Positions 1-9,099 are shown, counted from the first letter of the stretch. The stretch is 64,000 nucleotides of DNA from Acidobacteriaceae bacterium (GCA_035944135.1 DASZBM010000010.1:894985-958984), one strand, 5' to 3'. A program made the numbers and translations. Notes: generated from the sequence alone by a model not told the origin.

Positions 1-7
1 GTTGGGA

Positions 8-1036
8 TTATGGAAGGTGTGCGGCTTCAGCGACAGGGTTCCAGTTGTCGCTGCCGCGCAGGAAATTCTCCGGCGCGAACGTCGCCGCCTGCTTCTCTGT
101 GAGCTGGTGCGTCCAGGGCGCGCGCTGCGATGTGTTCGCGCCCGGCCCTTTGTTGTGAAACTCAGCGTAATACGCGGTGGGAGTTGAACTGTCGCGGTTA
201 CTCCACTTCGACCAGCCGGCGGGATCGAGGTCGGCTGGCAGCTCCGTGTTCATGACGACCACGCGAGAGTAGGCGCGCCACGGACGGCCAAGCCCGAAGC
301 CCGTAGCTGCGGTTTTCCCCGGCGGAGGCGGCACGGGATCATGCGTGATGCGCGAGTGATCGATGACATAGCCGGTGGTTTGCTCGGGCGAGGTGCGCGA
401 TTGCGCTGTAATTTGCCCATTGCGAATCTCGCTGATCGTGTCGTGATCAAAGACGGCAGTTGCATTGCCGAAGATGAAGTCGACGCCACCGGCGATAAAG
501 GAGTCCACATAATATTGACGGCCGAAGTCGGCGAAGAGCGTGTCCTGATCTCCGAGGAAACGGCAGTGCTTGAAGATCGAACGATCGGAACGGACAGCGG
601 CGGCAACGGCCTGCCCGGTCGGTCCCGCAGAGTTCTCGAAGGTCACGTTATCGGCCTCGAACTGGTCGCCATTGATCTGCGCGGTCTCGGTGAAGAATGT
701 CCCACCGGCTTCCTTGGCGTTCATCGAGTAGGTGACGACCACGTCCTCAGGCGCTTTGCCGAGCCCGAGCAACGTAATGCGTGGCCGATTGCGCGTGACG
801 TTGATGCGCTCGTGATATGTGCCAGGCACGACCTCGATGATCGTCCGGTAGGGCGCCGCAGCTTGTGGAGCATGATCGAGCGCCTGCTGAATCGACGTAT
901 AGTCCGTGGTGCTGGCGGTCGAACCCGGGCCATGCGCATCGACGCGCACGTGGATGTCCTGCGCAAAGGCCGCTGCACAGCAGAGGAGGGAAGCGTAAAG
1001 GAGAGGTTGCAGTCTGCGGAAACGGGAACTGTTCAT
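8..1036 (-). CDS. secreted pectinesterase (carbohydrate esterase family 8)
   Basis: Pectinesterases remove methyl esters from homogalacturonan, preparing pectin for lyases and hydrolases. The 342-residue product has an N-terminal hydrophobic signal peptide ending near AFA-Q (residue 25), so it should act outside the cytoplasm. The CE8 active-site blocks are all visible: GQAVA (Gln142), LGDQDTLF (Gln164, Asp165), GVDFIFGNA (Asp186) and the substrate-binding Arg of LGRPW. The parallel beta-helix body and length fit the family. It starts only 58 bases from tilS on the other strand, so their promoters must be compact or overlap. An oligogalacturonate lyase lies far away near 60 kb; the genes are not a single pectin cluster. 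Confidence 0.93.
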   Translation of the reverse strand: MNSSRFRRLQPLLYASLLCCAAAFAQDIHVRVDAHGPGSTASTTDYTSIQQALDHAPQAAAPYRTIIEVVPGTYHERINVTRNRPRITLLGLGKAPEDVVVTYSMNAKEAGGTFFTETAQINGDQFEADNVTFENSAGPTGQAVAAAVRSDRSIFKHCRFLGDQDTLFADFGRQYYVDSFIAGGVDFIFGNATAVFDHDTISEIRNGQITAQSRTSPEQTTGYVIDHSRITHDPVPPPPGKTAATGFGLGRPWRAYSRVVVMNTELPADLDPAGWSKWSNRDSSTPTAYYAEFHNKGPGANTSQRAPWTHQLTEKQAATFAPENFLRGSDNWNPVAEAAHLP

Positions 1037-1094
1037 CGTGAGTTAAAGCTCTGTAAGGTGATGGTAGCGCGATGCGCGAATTCGGTCTGAAACG

Positions 1095-2231
1095 ATGACG
1101 AACGAGAGACGGCTTGCGATTGATCTGTCGCTAATGAACGCAGGCGAACGTGTGTGCGTTGCCGTCTCGGGTGGCGCGGATTCGACCGCGCTTCTGCTCG
1201 CTTTGATCGACGCGAATCGCGCCAAAGAGGGCCTGGGCGCGGCGCTGAGCGCTGTCCATGTGCACCACGGACTGCGCGGAGTCGAAGCAGATGGCGATGA
1301 GGCGTTCGTGCGGGATTTGTGTGCGCGTCTGGAGGTGCCGCTGGTAGTGGAGCGCGTTGACGTCGCGGCGCGGCAGAGCGAAGAGCGCGAGGGTTTGGAG
1401 GAGGCGGCACGAGAGCTTCGATATGGGGTGTTCTGGCGGCTGATGGCGGATGTCGATGTGGTAGCGACGGCGCACACCTTGGACGATCAGGCCGAGACGG
1501 TAGTGATGAAGCTGCTGCGTGGCGCATGGACCGAAGGGGTTGGCGGAATTGCGCCGACGATTGAGAGGCCAATGTACAGAGATCTGAAGTTGGCTGGGTC
1601 GCGGCGCATTGTGCGGCCAATGCTGGGAGTGCGGCGGCTGGAGGTCGAGGCGTATCTGCAAGAGCGCGGGCAGGCGTGGCGGGAGGATGAAACCAACCGG
1701 GATCTATCGTTGACCCGCAACCGTGTCCGTCATGAGCTGATGCCGATGCTGCGCACGTTCAATCCTGCGATTGACGCGACACTCGCACGCCTGGCGGAAA
1801 TCGCACGGGATGAGGAGGCGTTCTGGAAGTCGGAGGTCGCTCGTGTGCTGCCGCAGGTGTTGCTGCCAGGGCGGCCGGTTCGGGGTGGCGGACGCGCCGT
1901 GAGTACCGTTACCGGCAATAGCGGTTGTGCCATCGAAGTGGAGCGGCTGCGGGCGATGGCTCCTGCCCTGCGCAGGCGGGTCGTGAGGGAGGCGGCGCGT
2001 TCCCTGGGCTGCAGCCTTTCTGCGGAAGAGACGTCCAAGTTGCTGGCATTGGCGGGTTTGGCCCAGGTGCATCCGCCGATTGCCGCTCGTACTGGCGCCC
2101 GCCTCGAACTCAGCCGAGGACTTCGGGCGGAGCGCACCGCGAGGGAGATCCAACTGCAGCGGGAGGCTGCTCCTTTCGTTGCAAAGACAACCGGGAGAAA
2201 AGCTGGCGGGGAAGCGGCGGCCCGGGGGTAG
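1095..2231 (+). CDS. tilS: tRNA(Ile)-lysidine synthase
   Basis: TilS attaches lysine to C34 of the CAU anticodon of tRNA-Ile2 so that it reads AUA; the enzyme is cytoplasmic and essential in most bacteria. The N-terminal PP-loop ATP-pyrophosphatase motif SGGADS lies at residues 25-30, followed by the typical TAHTLDDQAETVVMKLLRG block and the NRVRHELMP block that marks TilS. At 378 residues it is near normal length, with a C-terminal region less conserved to the eye. The ATG at 1095 places the PP-loop at the usual distance from the start. It is followed after 171 bases by ftsH in the same direction, an order common in many phyla. Confidence 0.93.
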   Translation: MTNERRLAIDLSLMNAGERVCVAVSGGADSTALLLALIDANRAKEGLGAALSAVHVHHGLRGVEADGDEAFVRDLCARLEVPLVVERVDVAARQSEEREGLEEAARELRYGVFWRLMADVDVVATAHTLDDQAETVVMKLLRGAWTEGVGGIAPTIERPMYRDLKLAGSRRIVRPMLGVRRLEVEAYLQERGQAWREDETNRDLSLTRNRVRHELMPMLRTFNPAIDATLARLAEIARDEEAFWKSEVARVLPQVLLPGRPVRGGGRAVSTVTGNSGCAIEVERLRAMAPALRRRVVREAARSLGCSLSAEETSKLLALAGLAQVHPPIAARTGARLELSRGLRAERTAREIQLQREAAPFVAKTTGRKAGGEAAARG

Positions 2232-2402
2232 AATCAGGAATGCGCTTGTGCGACCCGGACGTGGACCTCCAACGTTCGGTTCATGCACCCTATAGCCAAT
2301 CTTGTCGTCTAACAGTTGAGTGCGTTAGCAGCAAGGCTGGAGGCCATTCCTCAGCAATGAGGGAGCGCAAGAGCCCGGCGAAGCAGGAAACGAGGAAGCG
2401 GA

Positions 2403-4310
2403 TTGAATTCAACAATTAAACATCTCTTGATATGGGTCCTTACGGTGGGCTGCCTTCTGGTGGGATGGCGGTACGTGGTGACCAATATGAATCCGGGCCA
2501 CGATCAGGCAATCAGCCTGACCGAGTTGATGAACGACGCCCAGGCCGGCAAACTCGGCGAGGTGACCATCAACGGCACCGAGGCCACGGGTAAGTTCAAG
2601 GATGGCAAAGAGAGCTTTCACGCCACGATCCCGGCAACTTATCAGGACCTGTATAACAACCTGATTAACCATGGCGTGAACGTCACCGTGAAGGATCAGA
2701 ACGGCACCCTGTGGCTGAACATCCTCTTCCAGATCGCGCCGATCGCCGTCATCCTGGCGCTGTTCCTCTTCATGATGCGGCAGATGCAGTCGGGCGGAAA
2801 CAAGGCGCTGAGCTTTGGCAAGAACCGTGCGCGCCTGCTCTCGATGCAGCAGAAGAAGGTGACGTTCAAGGACGTTGCGGGCGTCGATGAAGCGAAGGAA
2901 GAGCTGAAGGAGATCATCGAGTTCCTGCGCGAGGCGCAGAAGTTCCAGCGGCTCGGCGGACGCATTCCGAAGGGCGTGCTGATGGTCGGGCCTCCGGGAA
3001 CCGGCAAGACACTGCTGGCACGGGCCGTGGCCGGCGAGGCGAACGTTCCGTTCTTCTCGATTTCCGGTTCGGACTTCGTCGAGATGTTTGTCGGCGTCGG
3101 TGCAAGCCGCGTGCGCGACCTGTTCGAGCAGGGCAAGAAGAATGCTCCCTGCATCATCTTCATTGACGAGATCGACGCTGTGGGACGGCACCGTGGTGCT
3201 GGCCTGGGCGGCGGACACGATGAGCGCGAGCAGACGCTGAATCAGCTGCTCGTCGAGATGGATGGGTTTGAGTCGAACGACGGCGTGATCCTGATCGCTG
3301 CGACGAACCGTCCTGACGTGCTCGATCCGGCGCTGCTGCGGCCGGGCCGTTTCGACCGTCGCGTGATTGTGGATCGTCCTGACATCCGTGGGCGCGAAGA
3401 GGTGCTGCGGGTGCACTCGAAGAAGGTGCCGCTGGCCGATGACGTGAATCTGCAAGTGCTGGCGCGCGGGACACCGGGCTTCAGCGGCGCGGACCTCGCG
3501 AACATGGTGAACGAGGCCGCTCTGACGGCGGCGCGGTTCAATCGCAAGGCCGTGCACATGTACGACTTTGAGATCGCCAAGGACAAGGTGCTGATGGGTG
3601 CCGAGCGCAAGTCGATGCTGCTGAGCGAGGACGACAAGCGCGATACGGCGTACCACGAGGCCGGTCACGTGCTGGTGGCGGCGAAGCGCAAGCACTCCGA
3701 CCCGCTGCACAAGGTGACGATCATCCCGCGCGGCATGGCGCTGGGCGTGACGATGCACCTGCCGGAAGAGGACAAGCACACGGTGACGAAGGACTACCTC
3801 GAGACGCAGCTCGCGATCCTGATGGGCGGGCGCTGCGCGGAGGAGATCTTCATGGACCGGATGACGACCGGCGCGGGCAACGACATCGTGCGCGCGACGG
3901 AGCTGGCTCGCAAGATGGTTTGCGAGTACGGCATGAGCGAGCTCGGGCCGCTGACTTACGGCAAGAAGGAAGAGCAGATCTTCCTGGGCCGCGAGATCGC
4001 GCAGTCGCGGGATTACTCAGACGACACGGCGAAGGAGATCGACCGTCTGGTGAAGAAGTTCGTCGACGAGGGCTACAAGTCGGCGCACCAGATTCTGGAC
4101 GAAAACCGCGAGGTGATGCACCGGATGGCGATTGCTCTGCTGGAGCGGGAGACGCTGGATGCGGCGGAGATCGAATTACTGATTCAAGGCAAGGAGCTCG
4201 GCCCGGTGAAGTCGCCACTGGCTGCCGCCGACGACGATACGCAGAAGGTGCTGAAGCCTGAGGGAACCCGCAAGCCTGGGTACAACGAGGGCGCACCGAC
4301 GACCGCGTAA
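2403..4310 (+). CDS. ftsH: ATP-dependent zinc metalloprotease FtsH
   Basis: FtsH is the membrane-anchored AAA+ protease that degrades misfolded membrane proteins and regulatory substrates, and in Gram-negatives sets LpxC levels. The 635-residue product has an N-terminal membrane segment (about 7-27), a periplasmic domain, a second segment (about 110-126), Walker A GPPGTGKT at 196-203, Walker B IIFIDEID, the second region of homology [19 protein letters not shown] and the zinc motif HEAGH. The start is an unusual TTG: no in-frame ATG gives the first membrane segment, and a purine-rich GAGGAAG precedes it. Two terminators follow directly. High codon regularity suggests strong expression. Confidence 0.97.
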   Translation: MNSTIKHLLIWVLTVGCLLVGWRYVVTNMNPGHDQAISLTELMNDAQAGKLGEVTINGTEATGKFKDGKESFHATIPATYQDLYNNLINHGVNVTVKDQNGTLWLNILFQIAPIAVILALFLFMMRQMQSGGNKALSFGKNRARLLSMQQKKVTFKDVAGVDEAKEELKEIIEFLREAQKFQRLGGRIPKGVLMVGPPGTGKTLLARAVAGEANVPFFSISGSDFVEMFVGVGASRVRDLFEQGKKNAPCIIFIDEIDAVGRHRGAGLGGGHDEREQTLNQLLVEMDGFESNDGVILIAATNRPDVLDPALLRPGRFDRRVIVDRPDIRGREEVLRVHSKKVPLADDVNLQVLARGTPGFSGADLANMVNEAALTAARFNRKAVHMYDFEIAKDKVLMGAERKSMLLSEDDKRDTAYHEAGHVLVAAKRKHSDPLHKVTIIPRGMALGVTMHLPEEDKHTVTKDYLETQLAILMGGRCAEEIFMDRMTTGAGNDIVRATELARKMVCEYGMSELGPLTYGKKEEQIFLGREIAQSRDYSDDTAKEIDRLVKKFVDEGYKSAHQILDENREVMHRMAIALLERETLDAAEIELLIQGKELGPVKSPLAAADDDTQKVLKPEGTRKPGYNEGAPTTA

Positions 4311-4331
4311 TCGTTCTTCGGTAAGAACTGA

Positions 4332-4361
4332 GAGGCAGCCGACAGGCTGCCTCTTCCTTTT
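4332..4361 (+). terminator. rho-independent terminator of ftsH (first)
   Basis: A perfect 9-bp stem GAGGCAGCC / GGCTGCCTC with a GACA tetraloop is followed by TTCCTTTT, starting 21 bases after the ftsH stop codon. Confidence 0.85.
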
Positions 4362-4384
4362 GGCGCGGAGTTTTCGGCTCGTGT

Positions 4385-4413
4385 GGGAGGGGACCCCCCT
4401 CCCCCTGTTTTTT
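4385..4413 (+). terminator. second, backup terminator after ftsH
   Basis: An 8-bp GC stem GGGAGGGG / CCCCTCCC with a three-base loop is followed closely by a run of six T (4408-4413). It lies 24 bases beyond the first terminator and would catch read-through before the convergent GH1 gene. Confidence 0.75.
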
Positions 4414-4569
4414 GCGCAAAATCTTCAAAGAAGAGAACTTAGGTCCGGACCTTATGTTGCGTTTTGACGTGGGTGAGGGCTGGCGATCCGATTTGAGCGC
4501 CCTTTCCGAAGCAGGGTTTTGTCAAGGCGCGGCGGCCGAGAGCAGTCGGCCAATTTGAGGAAGATATAC

Positions 4570-4630
4570 CTCAGGGGCTAAAGCCCGCTTTCCTTTTGTG
4601 AGTGTTTCGGCACGGCTCAAGCCGCGCCCT
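4570..4630. repeat. paired-palindrome intergenic element, REP-like
   Basis: The gene-free stretch 4311-4720 holds the two ftsH terminators and this element; no coding signal was seen. The element carries two palindromic blocks, GGGCTAAAGCCC (4575-4586) and GGCACGGCTCAAGCCGCGCC (4609-4628), separated by a T-rich spacer. This pattern of two short GC palindromes resembles repetitive extragenic elements; its repetition elsewhere cannot be judged from one copy. A further small hairpin GGCCGA...TCGGCC lies at 4534-4551. Confidence 0.45.
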
Positions 4631-4720
4631 TAACGAAGCCGTTCAAATTGACCCTCGGACGGGGCGGAGCATCCTGCAAAACGCAGTATTCAATCCTGCT
4701 TGCACTGGCCAGCGGGTTTT

Positions 4721-6181
4721 CTAGGCCAGCGCGTTTGTGGCGATGACGCGCTTATAGAACTCTCCGGAGAGCTTTACGGTTCGTTTCTGGGTCGTGTAGT
4801 CCACGTAGGTGATTCCGAAGCGCATGGCATAGCCGTCGGACCATTCGTAGTTGTCCATCAGGCTCCAGAGGAAGTAGCCCTTCACGGGGATGCCTTCGCT
4901 GACGGCGCGCTGCAACTGGGAGAGGTAGCTGCGCAGGAAATAGACGCGATCAACGTCCAGCACTTCGCCGGATTTGGTCGGCACGTCCGTGCTGGCGGCG
5001 CCGTTTTCGGTGATGTAGATCTCGTTGACTCCCCAGATTTCATGCAGGAAGCGGGGCGACCAGTAGGCTCCGCCCGGACCGAGCTGCAGCCAAAGAGCAG
5101 CCATGTGCGGATAACTCTTCGGCATATCGAGGACTTCGTAGCCGGATTCATTGTCCCTGGCGCGGACCCAGGTGGGCTCGTAGATGTTGAGGCCGATGAA
5201 GTCGAGGGGTGCGCTGATGATCTTCATGTCTTCGGGGGTGAATTTGGGCGCGTCGGCACCGAGGCCTTTGAGGTAGAGGTCGGTGTAGCGGCCTTCCAGG
5301 ATTGGCGTGAGAGAGCGGGAGTTCTCCTCGCGATAGGCTTTGCGCGCGGCCTCGATGTTTTCCGGAGTTTCAATCACGGGAAGAGTGCTGACAGCGTTGT
5401 CGGCGATGCCCACGCGTGTGCCTGGGCGTGCGTTGGCGCGCACGGCCTGCACGCACATGCCGTGGCCGAGCAGCACGTTGTGAGTGACCTGCGCGACCTG
5501 GGCGTTGTTGAGCTTCAGACCGGGCGCGTCAGATCCGTAGCGGTAGCCGGCGTCGACGAATGCGGTTACTTCGCTGATGGTGATGAAGTTTTTGACGCGA
5601 TCGCTGAGGTGCCTGGCGGCGACGGCGGAGTAGTCCGCGAGAGCCTTGGCAGTGTCGCGGCTCTGCCAGCCGCCGACGCTCATCAAGGCTTCGGGCAGGT
5701 CCCAGTGGTAGAGGTTGCAGTAGGGCTCGATGTCGGCGGCGAGCAGGACATCCAGCATGCGGTCGTAGAAGTCCCAGCCCTGGGGGTTCTGCGCTCCGGT
5801 GCCTTGCGGGAAGATGCGCGGCCACGAGACGGAAAACTGGTAGGCCTTGATTCCTAACTCCTGCATGATCGCGATGTCCTCGCGATAGCGGTGGAATTCG
5901 TCATCGGCGGTGTCGCCGTTCTCGCCGGTGTAGGTCTTCTTCGCGCGGGAAAAGGTGTCCCAGATGGAGAGACCGCGGCCTGCCTCGTCGGGAGCGCCTT
6001 CGATTTGGTAGGCGGAGGTGGCGGTGCCCCACAGGAAGCCGTTGGAGAAGCTGCGGACCGTGGTTGTGTCCTGGTGGTGCGCCGGAGCTGTGACGGCGGC
6101 GGCGGGCAGGGATACGGCCGTTGCGGATAGGCCGAGCAGCCGGGCGAAATCTCTACGGTTGAGGCGATCGATCCGATTCAT
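4721..6181 (-). CDS. exported GH1 family beta-glucosidase-like enzyme
   Basis: GH1 enzymes hydrolyse beta-glucosides and related glycosides by a retaining mechanism. The 486-residue protein begins with a twin-arginine signal (NRRDFARLLGLS, from residue 8), so it should be exported folded by Tat. GH1 blocks follow: FLWGTATSAYQIEG, YHWDLPEAL, nucleophile motif YITENG (Glu392), and SLMDNYEWSDGY with RFG. The acid/base motif, normally TxNEP, reads TISEV here (Glu204): the glutamate is kept but the substrate-binding Asn is Ser203 and the Pro is Val205. Substrate range may therefore differ from ordinary beta-glucosidases. The next gene upstream on the same strand is a secreted esterase 84 bases away. 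Confidence 0.9.
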   Translation of the reverse strand: MNRIDRLNRRDFARLLGLSATAVSLPAAAVTAPAHHQDTTTVRSFSNGFLWGTATSAYQIEGAPDEAGRGLSIWDTFSRAKKTYTGENGDTADDEFHRYREDIAIMQELGIKAYQFSVSWPRIFPQGTGAQNPQGWDFYDRMLDVLLAADIEPYCNLYHWDLPEALMSVGGWQSRDTAKALADYSAVAARHLSDRVKNFITISEVTAFVDAGYRYGSDAPGLKLNNAQVAQVTHNVLLGHGMCVQAVRANARPGTRVGIADNAVSTLPVIETPENIEAARKAYREENSRSLTPILEGRYTDLYLKGLGADAPKFTPEDMKIISAPLDFIGLNIYEPTWVRARDNESGYEVLDMPKSYPHMAALWLQLGPGGAYWSPRFLHEIWGVNEIYITENGAASTDVPTKSGEVLDVDRVYFLRSYLSQLQRAVSEGIPVKGYFLWSLMDNYEWSDGYAMRFGITYVDYTTQKRTVKLSGEFYKRVIATNALA

Positions 6182-6211
6182 GCGGTAAGGAGGTCCTGTT
6201 CATATCCACAT

Positions 6212-6236
6212 CCTGAAAGGGCGGGCTCCTTTCAGG
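6212..6236. terminator. hairpin between esterase and GH1 genes, possible weak terminator
   Basis: A perfect 9-bp stem CCTGAAAGG / CCTTTCAGG with a 7-base loop lies between two minus-strand genes. There is no clear T-run on either side, so it may be an attenuating or mRNA-stabilising hairpin rather than a true terminator. Confidence 0.4.
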
Positions 6237-6265
6237 ATAACGGGGCGGATGTGGACAATGCGGCG

Positions 6266-7282
6266 TTATTGCGGCGTCACGCCGATCGACTGCAGCCATG
6301 TGTCGAGGAGCTGAGGCCAGGCGGTGACGGGGAGTTTGGTGCGGCGGAGGCCGAAGGCGTGGCCGCCTTTAGGGTAAAGGTGCATTTCGGTGGGAACGTG
6401 GGCGTTGCGAAGGGCGATGTAGTAGGAGAGTGCGTCGTCAACGTTGTCGACGTTGTCGTCTTCGTTCTGCAGGAGGAAGGTGGGTGGGGTCTTCGCGGTG
6501 ACGTGAAGGTCGGGGCGGAGAATGAGGTCCGCTACCGCGGCCGGCGCGTTGTTGGGCGCGGGCATGAAGGACTTGTCCTTGCTGCGGTGGGCGTCGGAGA
6601 CGGTGGCCTCGTAGGAGAGATGGCCGGGGTAGATGGCGATGGCGAAGTCGGGGCGGCAGCTTTGATCGTCGGCGGTGTCGACGCGAGGGTAGATGCGGTG
6701 GTCGTAGTGGTTGCTGATGGCGGCGACGAGATGGCCGCCGGCGGAGAAGCCGAGGACGCCGATCTTGTGCGGGTCGATGTGGTATTCGGCTGCCTGGAGG
6801 CGCAGAAGGCCCATGGTGCGCTGCGCGTCTTCGAGAGCCATGGGCGATTCGGGATAGGGGCCGGATTTGGGATAGAGCGCGGGATTGCCGGGAACGCGGT
6901 ACTTGAGCAGGACGCAGGTGATGCCGCGCGGGACGAGCCAGTCGCAGACCTCGGTGCCTTCAAGGTCGATGGCGAGCATCTGGTAGCCGCCGCCGGGGAA
7001 GACGACGACGGATGCGCCGGTGTTCTTGCCGGTCGGCGAGTAGATGGTCATGGTGGGGATGGTGACGTTATAGACGCCGGTGGAGCGGTGGCCGCCAATG
7101 AGGTCGCGGAGGCTGCTGATTTCGACCCTCTCCGGGCCGAGCACGGGCGCGGCGTCGGGGATAGCGCCGGGCCAGATGGGGAGCTGCGGGTGGCCCGGGG
7201 TGGGCTGCCACCCGGTCTGAGGATGAGCTGTAGCGGTAATGAGGCAGAGGGCAAGCAGGAGCGAGGAAGGGCAGAGGCGCAT
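6266..7282 (-). CDS. secreted alpha/beta hydrolase, acetyl-esterase type
   Basis: This looks like an exported esterase of the Aes/BD-FAE alpha/beta hydrolase group, which often deacetylates xylan or pectin side chains. The first ATG that gives a clean signal peptide (MRLCPSSLLLALCL) is at 7282; a TTG nine codons earlier is possible but adds nothing. The oxyanion-hole motif FPGGGY is at about 95-100, the nucleophile motif GFSAGG centres on Ser180, and DDNVDNVDD and GGHAFG near the end supply the acid and His. The length of 338 residues fits. It lies upstream of the exported GH1 gene in the same direction, which suggests work on plant polysaccharide. Exact substrate unknown. Confidence 0.82.
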   Translation of the reverse strand: MRLCPSSLLLALCLITATAHPQTGWQPTPGHPQLPIWPGAIPDAAPVLGPERVEISSLRDLIGGHRSTGVYNVTIPTMTIYSPTGKNTGASVVVFPGGGYQMLAIDLEGTEVCDWLVPRGITCVLLKYRVPGNPALYPKSGPYPESPMALEDAQRTMGLLRLQAAEYHIDPHKIGVLGFSAGGHLVAAISNHYDHRIYPRVDTADDQSCRPDFAIAIYPGHLSYEATVSDAHRSKDKSFMPAPNNAPAAVADLILRPDLHVTAKTPPTFLLQNEDDNVDNVDDALSYYIALRNAHVPTEMHLYPKGGHAFGLRRTKLPVTAWPQLLDTWLQSIGVTPQ

Positions 7283-7426
7283 GGGAAGACTCGCGAGGAG
7301 GAGTGGCAAACGATGGCAAACGAAGTGAGGCGAGTCTAGGCGCGGAGCGCTGAGGATTTGCTGTGCGGAAGCGAGGGGGACCAGTGGGGTTAATGGGGGT
7401 GCGTCTTCTGCCGCGGGTTTCGGGGT

Positions 7427-8083
7427 TTATGCGCGACGAGCTTTGAGCTCCGAGCTTTGAGCTGCGAGTTTTTTGTGCAGTGTCGTGGAGACGAAGTCGT
7501 TGAGGTCGTTGCTGCAGTAATTCGGTGGATGCGCGTAGAACGTGCGTTTGTTGCCGAGGAGGTGTGGGGAGATGCTGGGCCAGGCTTGAGTGAGCGATTC
7601 GAGGTTTGTGCCGGTGGGGAGGATGAGGGCGTCGGTGCGGTCGAGATAGCGAAGGGCGGAGGGTTTAAAGTCGGCGATGGTGGGGTCGAGGACGGAGAGC
7701 GAGAGGTCGGGTCGCAGGAAGCGAAGGATGCTGTTGGATTCGATGATGGTGTTTTCGGAGTCGGCGAGGAGCTTGCGGAGGCGGGGCATGGCTTCGGCGA
7801 GCTGACCCTGGCGGGTGCGGACCCAGAAGACGCGGCGGGCGCCGGCGGCGAGGAAACGCGAGGTGTCGGTGCCGGTGGTGGGGTCGCGCTCTTCGCTGAT
7901 GGCGATGGTGTGGTCGGCGGTCTGGCAGTCGCAGGGCTCGCCATTGGCGGAGCAGACGTTGTGGCCGAACTGCGTGATCTTGATGGCGGTCCAGTTGAAC
8001 GCGGGCAAAGCGGCGATGAGGCCAGCGACGACCGAGGTCTTGCCGATGTTGCGGGTGTGTCCGCCGATGACGATGAGGGGCAT
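7427..8083 (-). CDS. P-loop NTPase, MobB-like fold, function unknown
   Basis: The 218-residue protein starts directly with a Walker A-type loop, GGHTRNIGKTS (residues 7-17), like the deviant P-loops of MobB, dethiobiotin synthetase and related SIMIBI GTPases/ATPases. A cysteine cluster CSANGEPCDC follows at about residues 44-53 and could bind metal, which is not a usual MobB feature. No molybdenum-cofactor genes are nearby; it sits just downstream of lpxD on the same strand. The C-terminal tail (LAAQSSELKARRA) is encoded by a short intergenic-type direct repeat, so the true ancestral end may have been earlier. Specific function is not assigned. Confidence 0.75.
   Translation of the reverse strand: MPLIVIGGHTRNIGKTSVVAGLIAALPAFNWTAIKITQFGHNVCSANGEPCDCQTADHTIAISEERDPTTGTDTSRFLAAGARRVFWVRTRQGQLAEAMPRLRKLLADSENTIIESNSILRFLRPDLSLSVLDPTIADFKPSALRYLDRTDALILPTGTNLESLTQAWPSISPHLLGNKRTFYAHPPNYCSNDLNDFVSTTLHKKLAAQSSELKARRA
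7437..7468. repeat. short direct repeats, GAGCTTTGAGCTcC type
   Basis: The unit CGAGCTTTGAGCT occurs twice in a row, followed by GCGAG. It overlaps the 3' end of the P-loop NTPase gene. A related unit lies just upstream of the same gene at 8092-8125. Confidence 0.5.
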
Positions 8084-8091
8084 TCTTAGCT

Positions 8092-8125
8092 ACGAGATGC
8101 GAGTTGCGAGATTCGAGATGCGAGT
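8092..8125. repeat. short degenerate direct repeats, CGAGATGCGAG type
   Basis: Between lpxD and the P-loop NTPase gene, CGAGATGCGAGT recurs with variants (TGCGAGATTCGAGATGCGAG). This simple intergenic repetition frames the 5' side of the downstream gene. Confidence 0.5.
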
Positions 8126-8157
8126 CAGGGTTCGTCGGTGAAAAGGCGTTCGGTGGG

Positions 8158-9099
8158 CTATTTGAGGCGGCGGATGCGGGCGAGGGATTTGAGGTAGTTG
8201 GCGAGGGGTTCGGCGGGAGTGCCGGCGAAGACCTGGCCGGGGCCGGTGATCTCTTTGCCTGGGAAGACGCCGCCCTGGCCGCCGAGGACGACGCCGGGGC
8301 CGATGTGGACGTGGTCGCCGAGGCCGACCTGGCCGGCGAGGATGGCACCGTCTTCGATGGTGCAGGAGCCGGAGATGCCAACCTGCGCGGCCATGATGAC
8401 GTTTTTGCCGATGTTGCAGTTGTGGCCGATGTGGACGAGGTTGTCGAGCTTTGTGCCTTCGCCGATTCGAGTCCCACCTAAGGCCCCGCGATCGATGGTG
8501 GTGTTGGCACCGATTTCGACATCGTCTTCGATGACGAGGATGCCTTGCTGCGGGAAGAGGAGATATTCGCCGGTCTCGCGATTGCGGGCGTAGCCGAAGC
8601 CGAGGGAGCCGAGGACGGCTCCGGGCTGCACGACGACGCGATGGCCGATGTGGACGCCCTGGCAGATGGTGACGTTCGCGGCGATGGTGCAGTCGTCGCC
8701 GAGGATGGCGTTGGCTTCGATGACGGTGCCGGCGCCGACGCGGGTACGTGCGCCGAGCTTTGCGGAGGGGTGGATGACCGCGGAGGGATGGATGTCGGAT
8801 TCGGTGGGCTGTGGGGTGAGGGCGCGGGCGGCGACGGCCATGGCGTAGCGCGGGTCGCGGACCCAGAGGATTCGCGGGTCGTCGAATGCTGAGGGATTGG
8901 CGAGCTTGTTGTGCGAGGCGAGGATGGCGCCGGCTTTGGAGGCGATGGCGTGGTGGAGCGAGGCTTCGTCCTGCGCGAAGACGATGGAGTGGGTGTCGGC
9001 GTCTTCGACTGCGGCGACGCGCGTGAGTTGCGCCCTGGGGTGCTCGGCAGCGCCGACGAGTTCGGCGAGTTGGCGGCCGGTGAGTGATTTTGGGCTCAT
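8158..9099 (-). CDS. lpxD: UDP-3-O-acylglucosamine N-acyltransferase
   Basis: LpxD adds the N-linked hydroxyacyl chain to UDP-3-O-acyl-glucosamine, the third step of lipid A synthesis in the cytoplasm. After a short N-terminal uridine-binding domain the protein is a left-handed beta-helix of hexapeptide repeats (for example [24 protein letters not shown]). The block [27 protein letters not shown], given here only as a position (about residues 215-245), is characteristic and carries the catalytic His. The ATG at 9099 follows a GAGGAGA ribosome site and overlaps the stop of the upstream acyltransferase gene as ATGA, so a longer in-frame start at 9159 is rejected. Length 313 residues. Confidence 0.94.
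   Translation of the reverse strand: MSPKSLTGRQLAELVGAAEHPRAQLTRVAAVEDADTHSIVFAQDEASLHHAIASKAGAILASHNKLANPSAFDDPRILWVRDPRYAMAVAARALTPQPTESDIHPSAVIHPSAKLGARTRVGAGTVIEANAILGDDCTIAANVTICQGVHIGHRVVVQPGAVLGSLGFGYARNRETGEYLLFPQQGILVIEDDVEIGANTTIDRGALGGTRIGEGTKLDNLVHIGHNCNIGKNVIMAAQVGISGSCTIEDGAILAGQVGLGDHVHIGPGVVLGGQGGVFPGKEITGPGQVFAGTPAEPLANYLKSLARIRRLK

Noticed and set aside
2409..3779. A 456-codon minus-strand frame within ftsH
   Set aside because: It is a mirror frame of a highly codon-biased gene; the product is His/Arg/Leu-rich with no domain.
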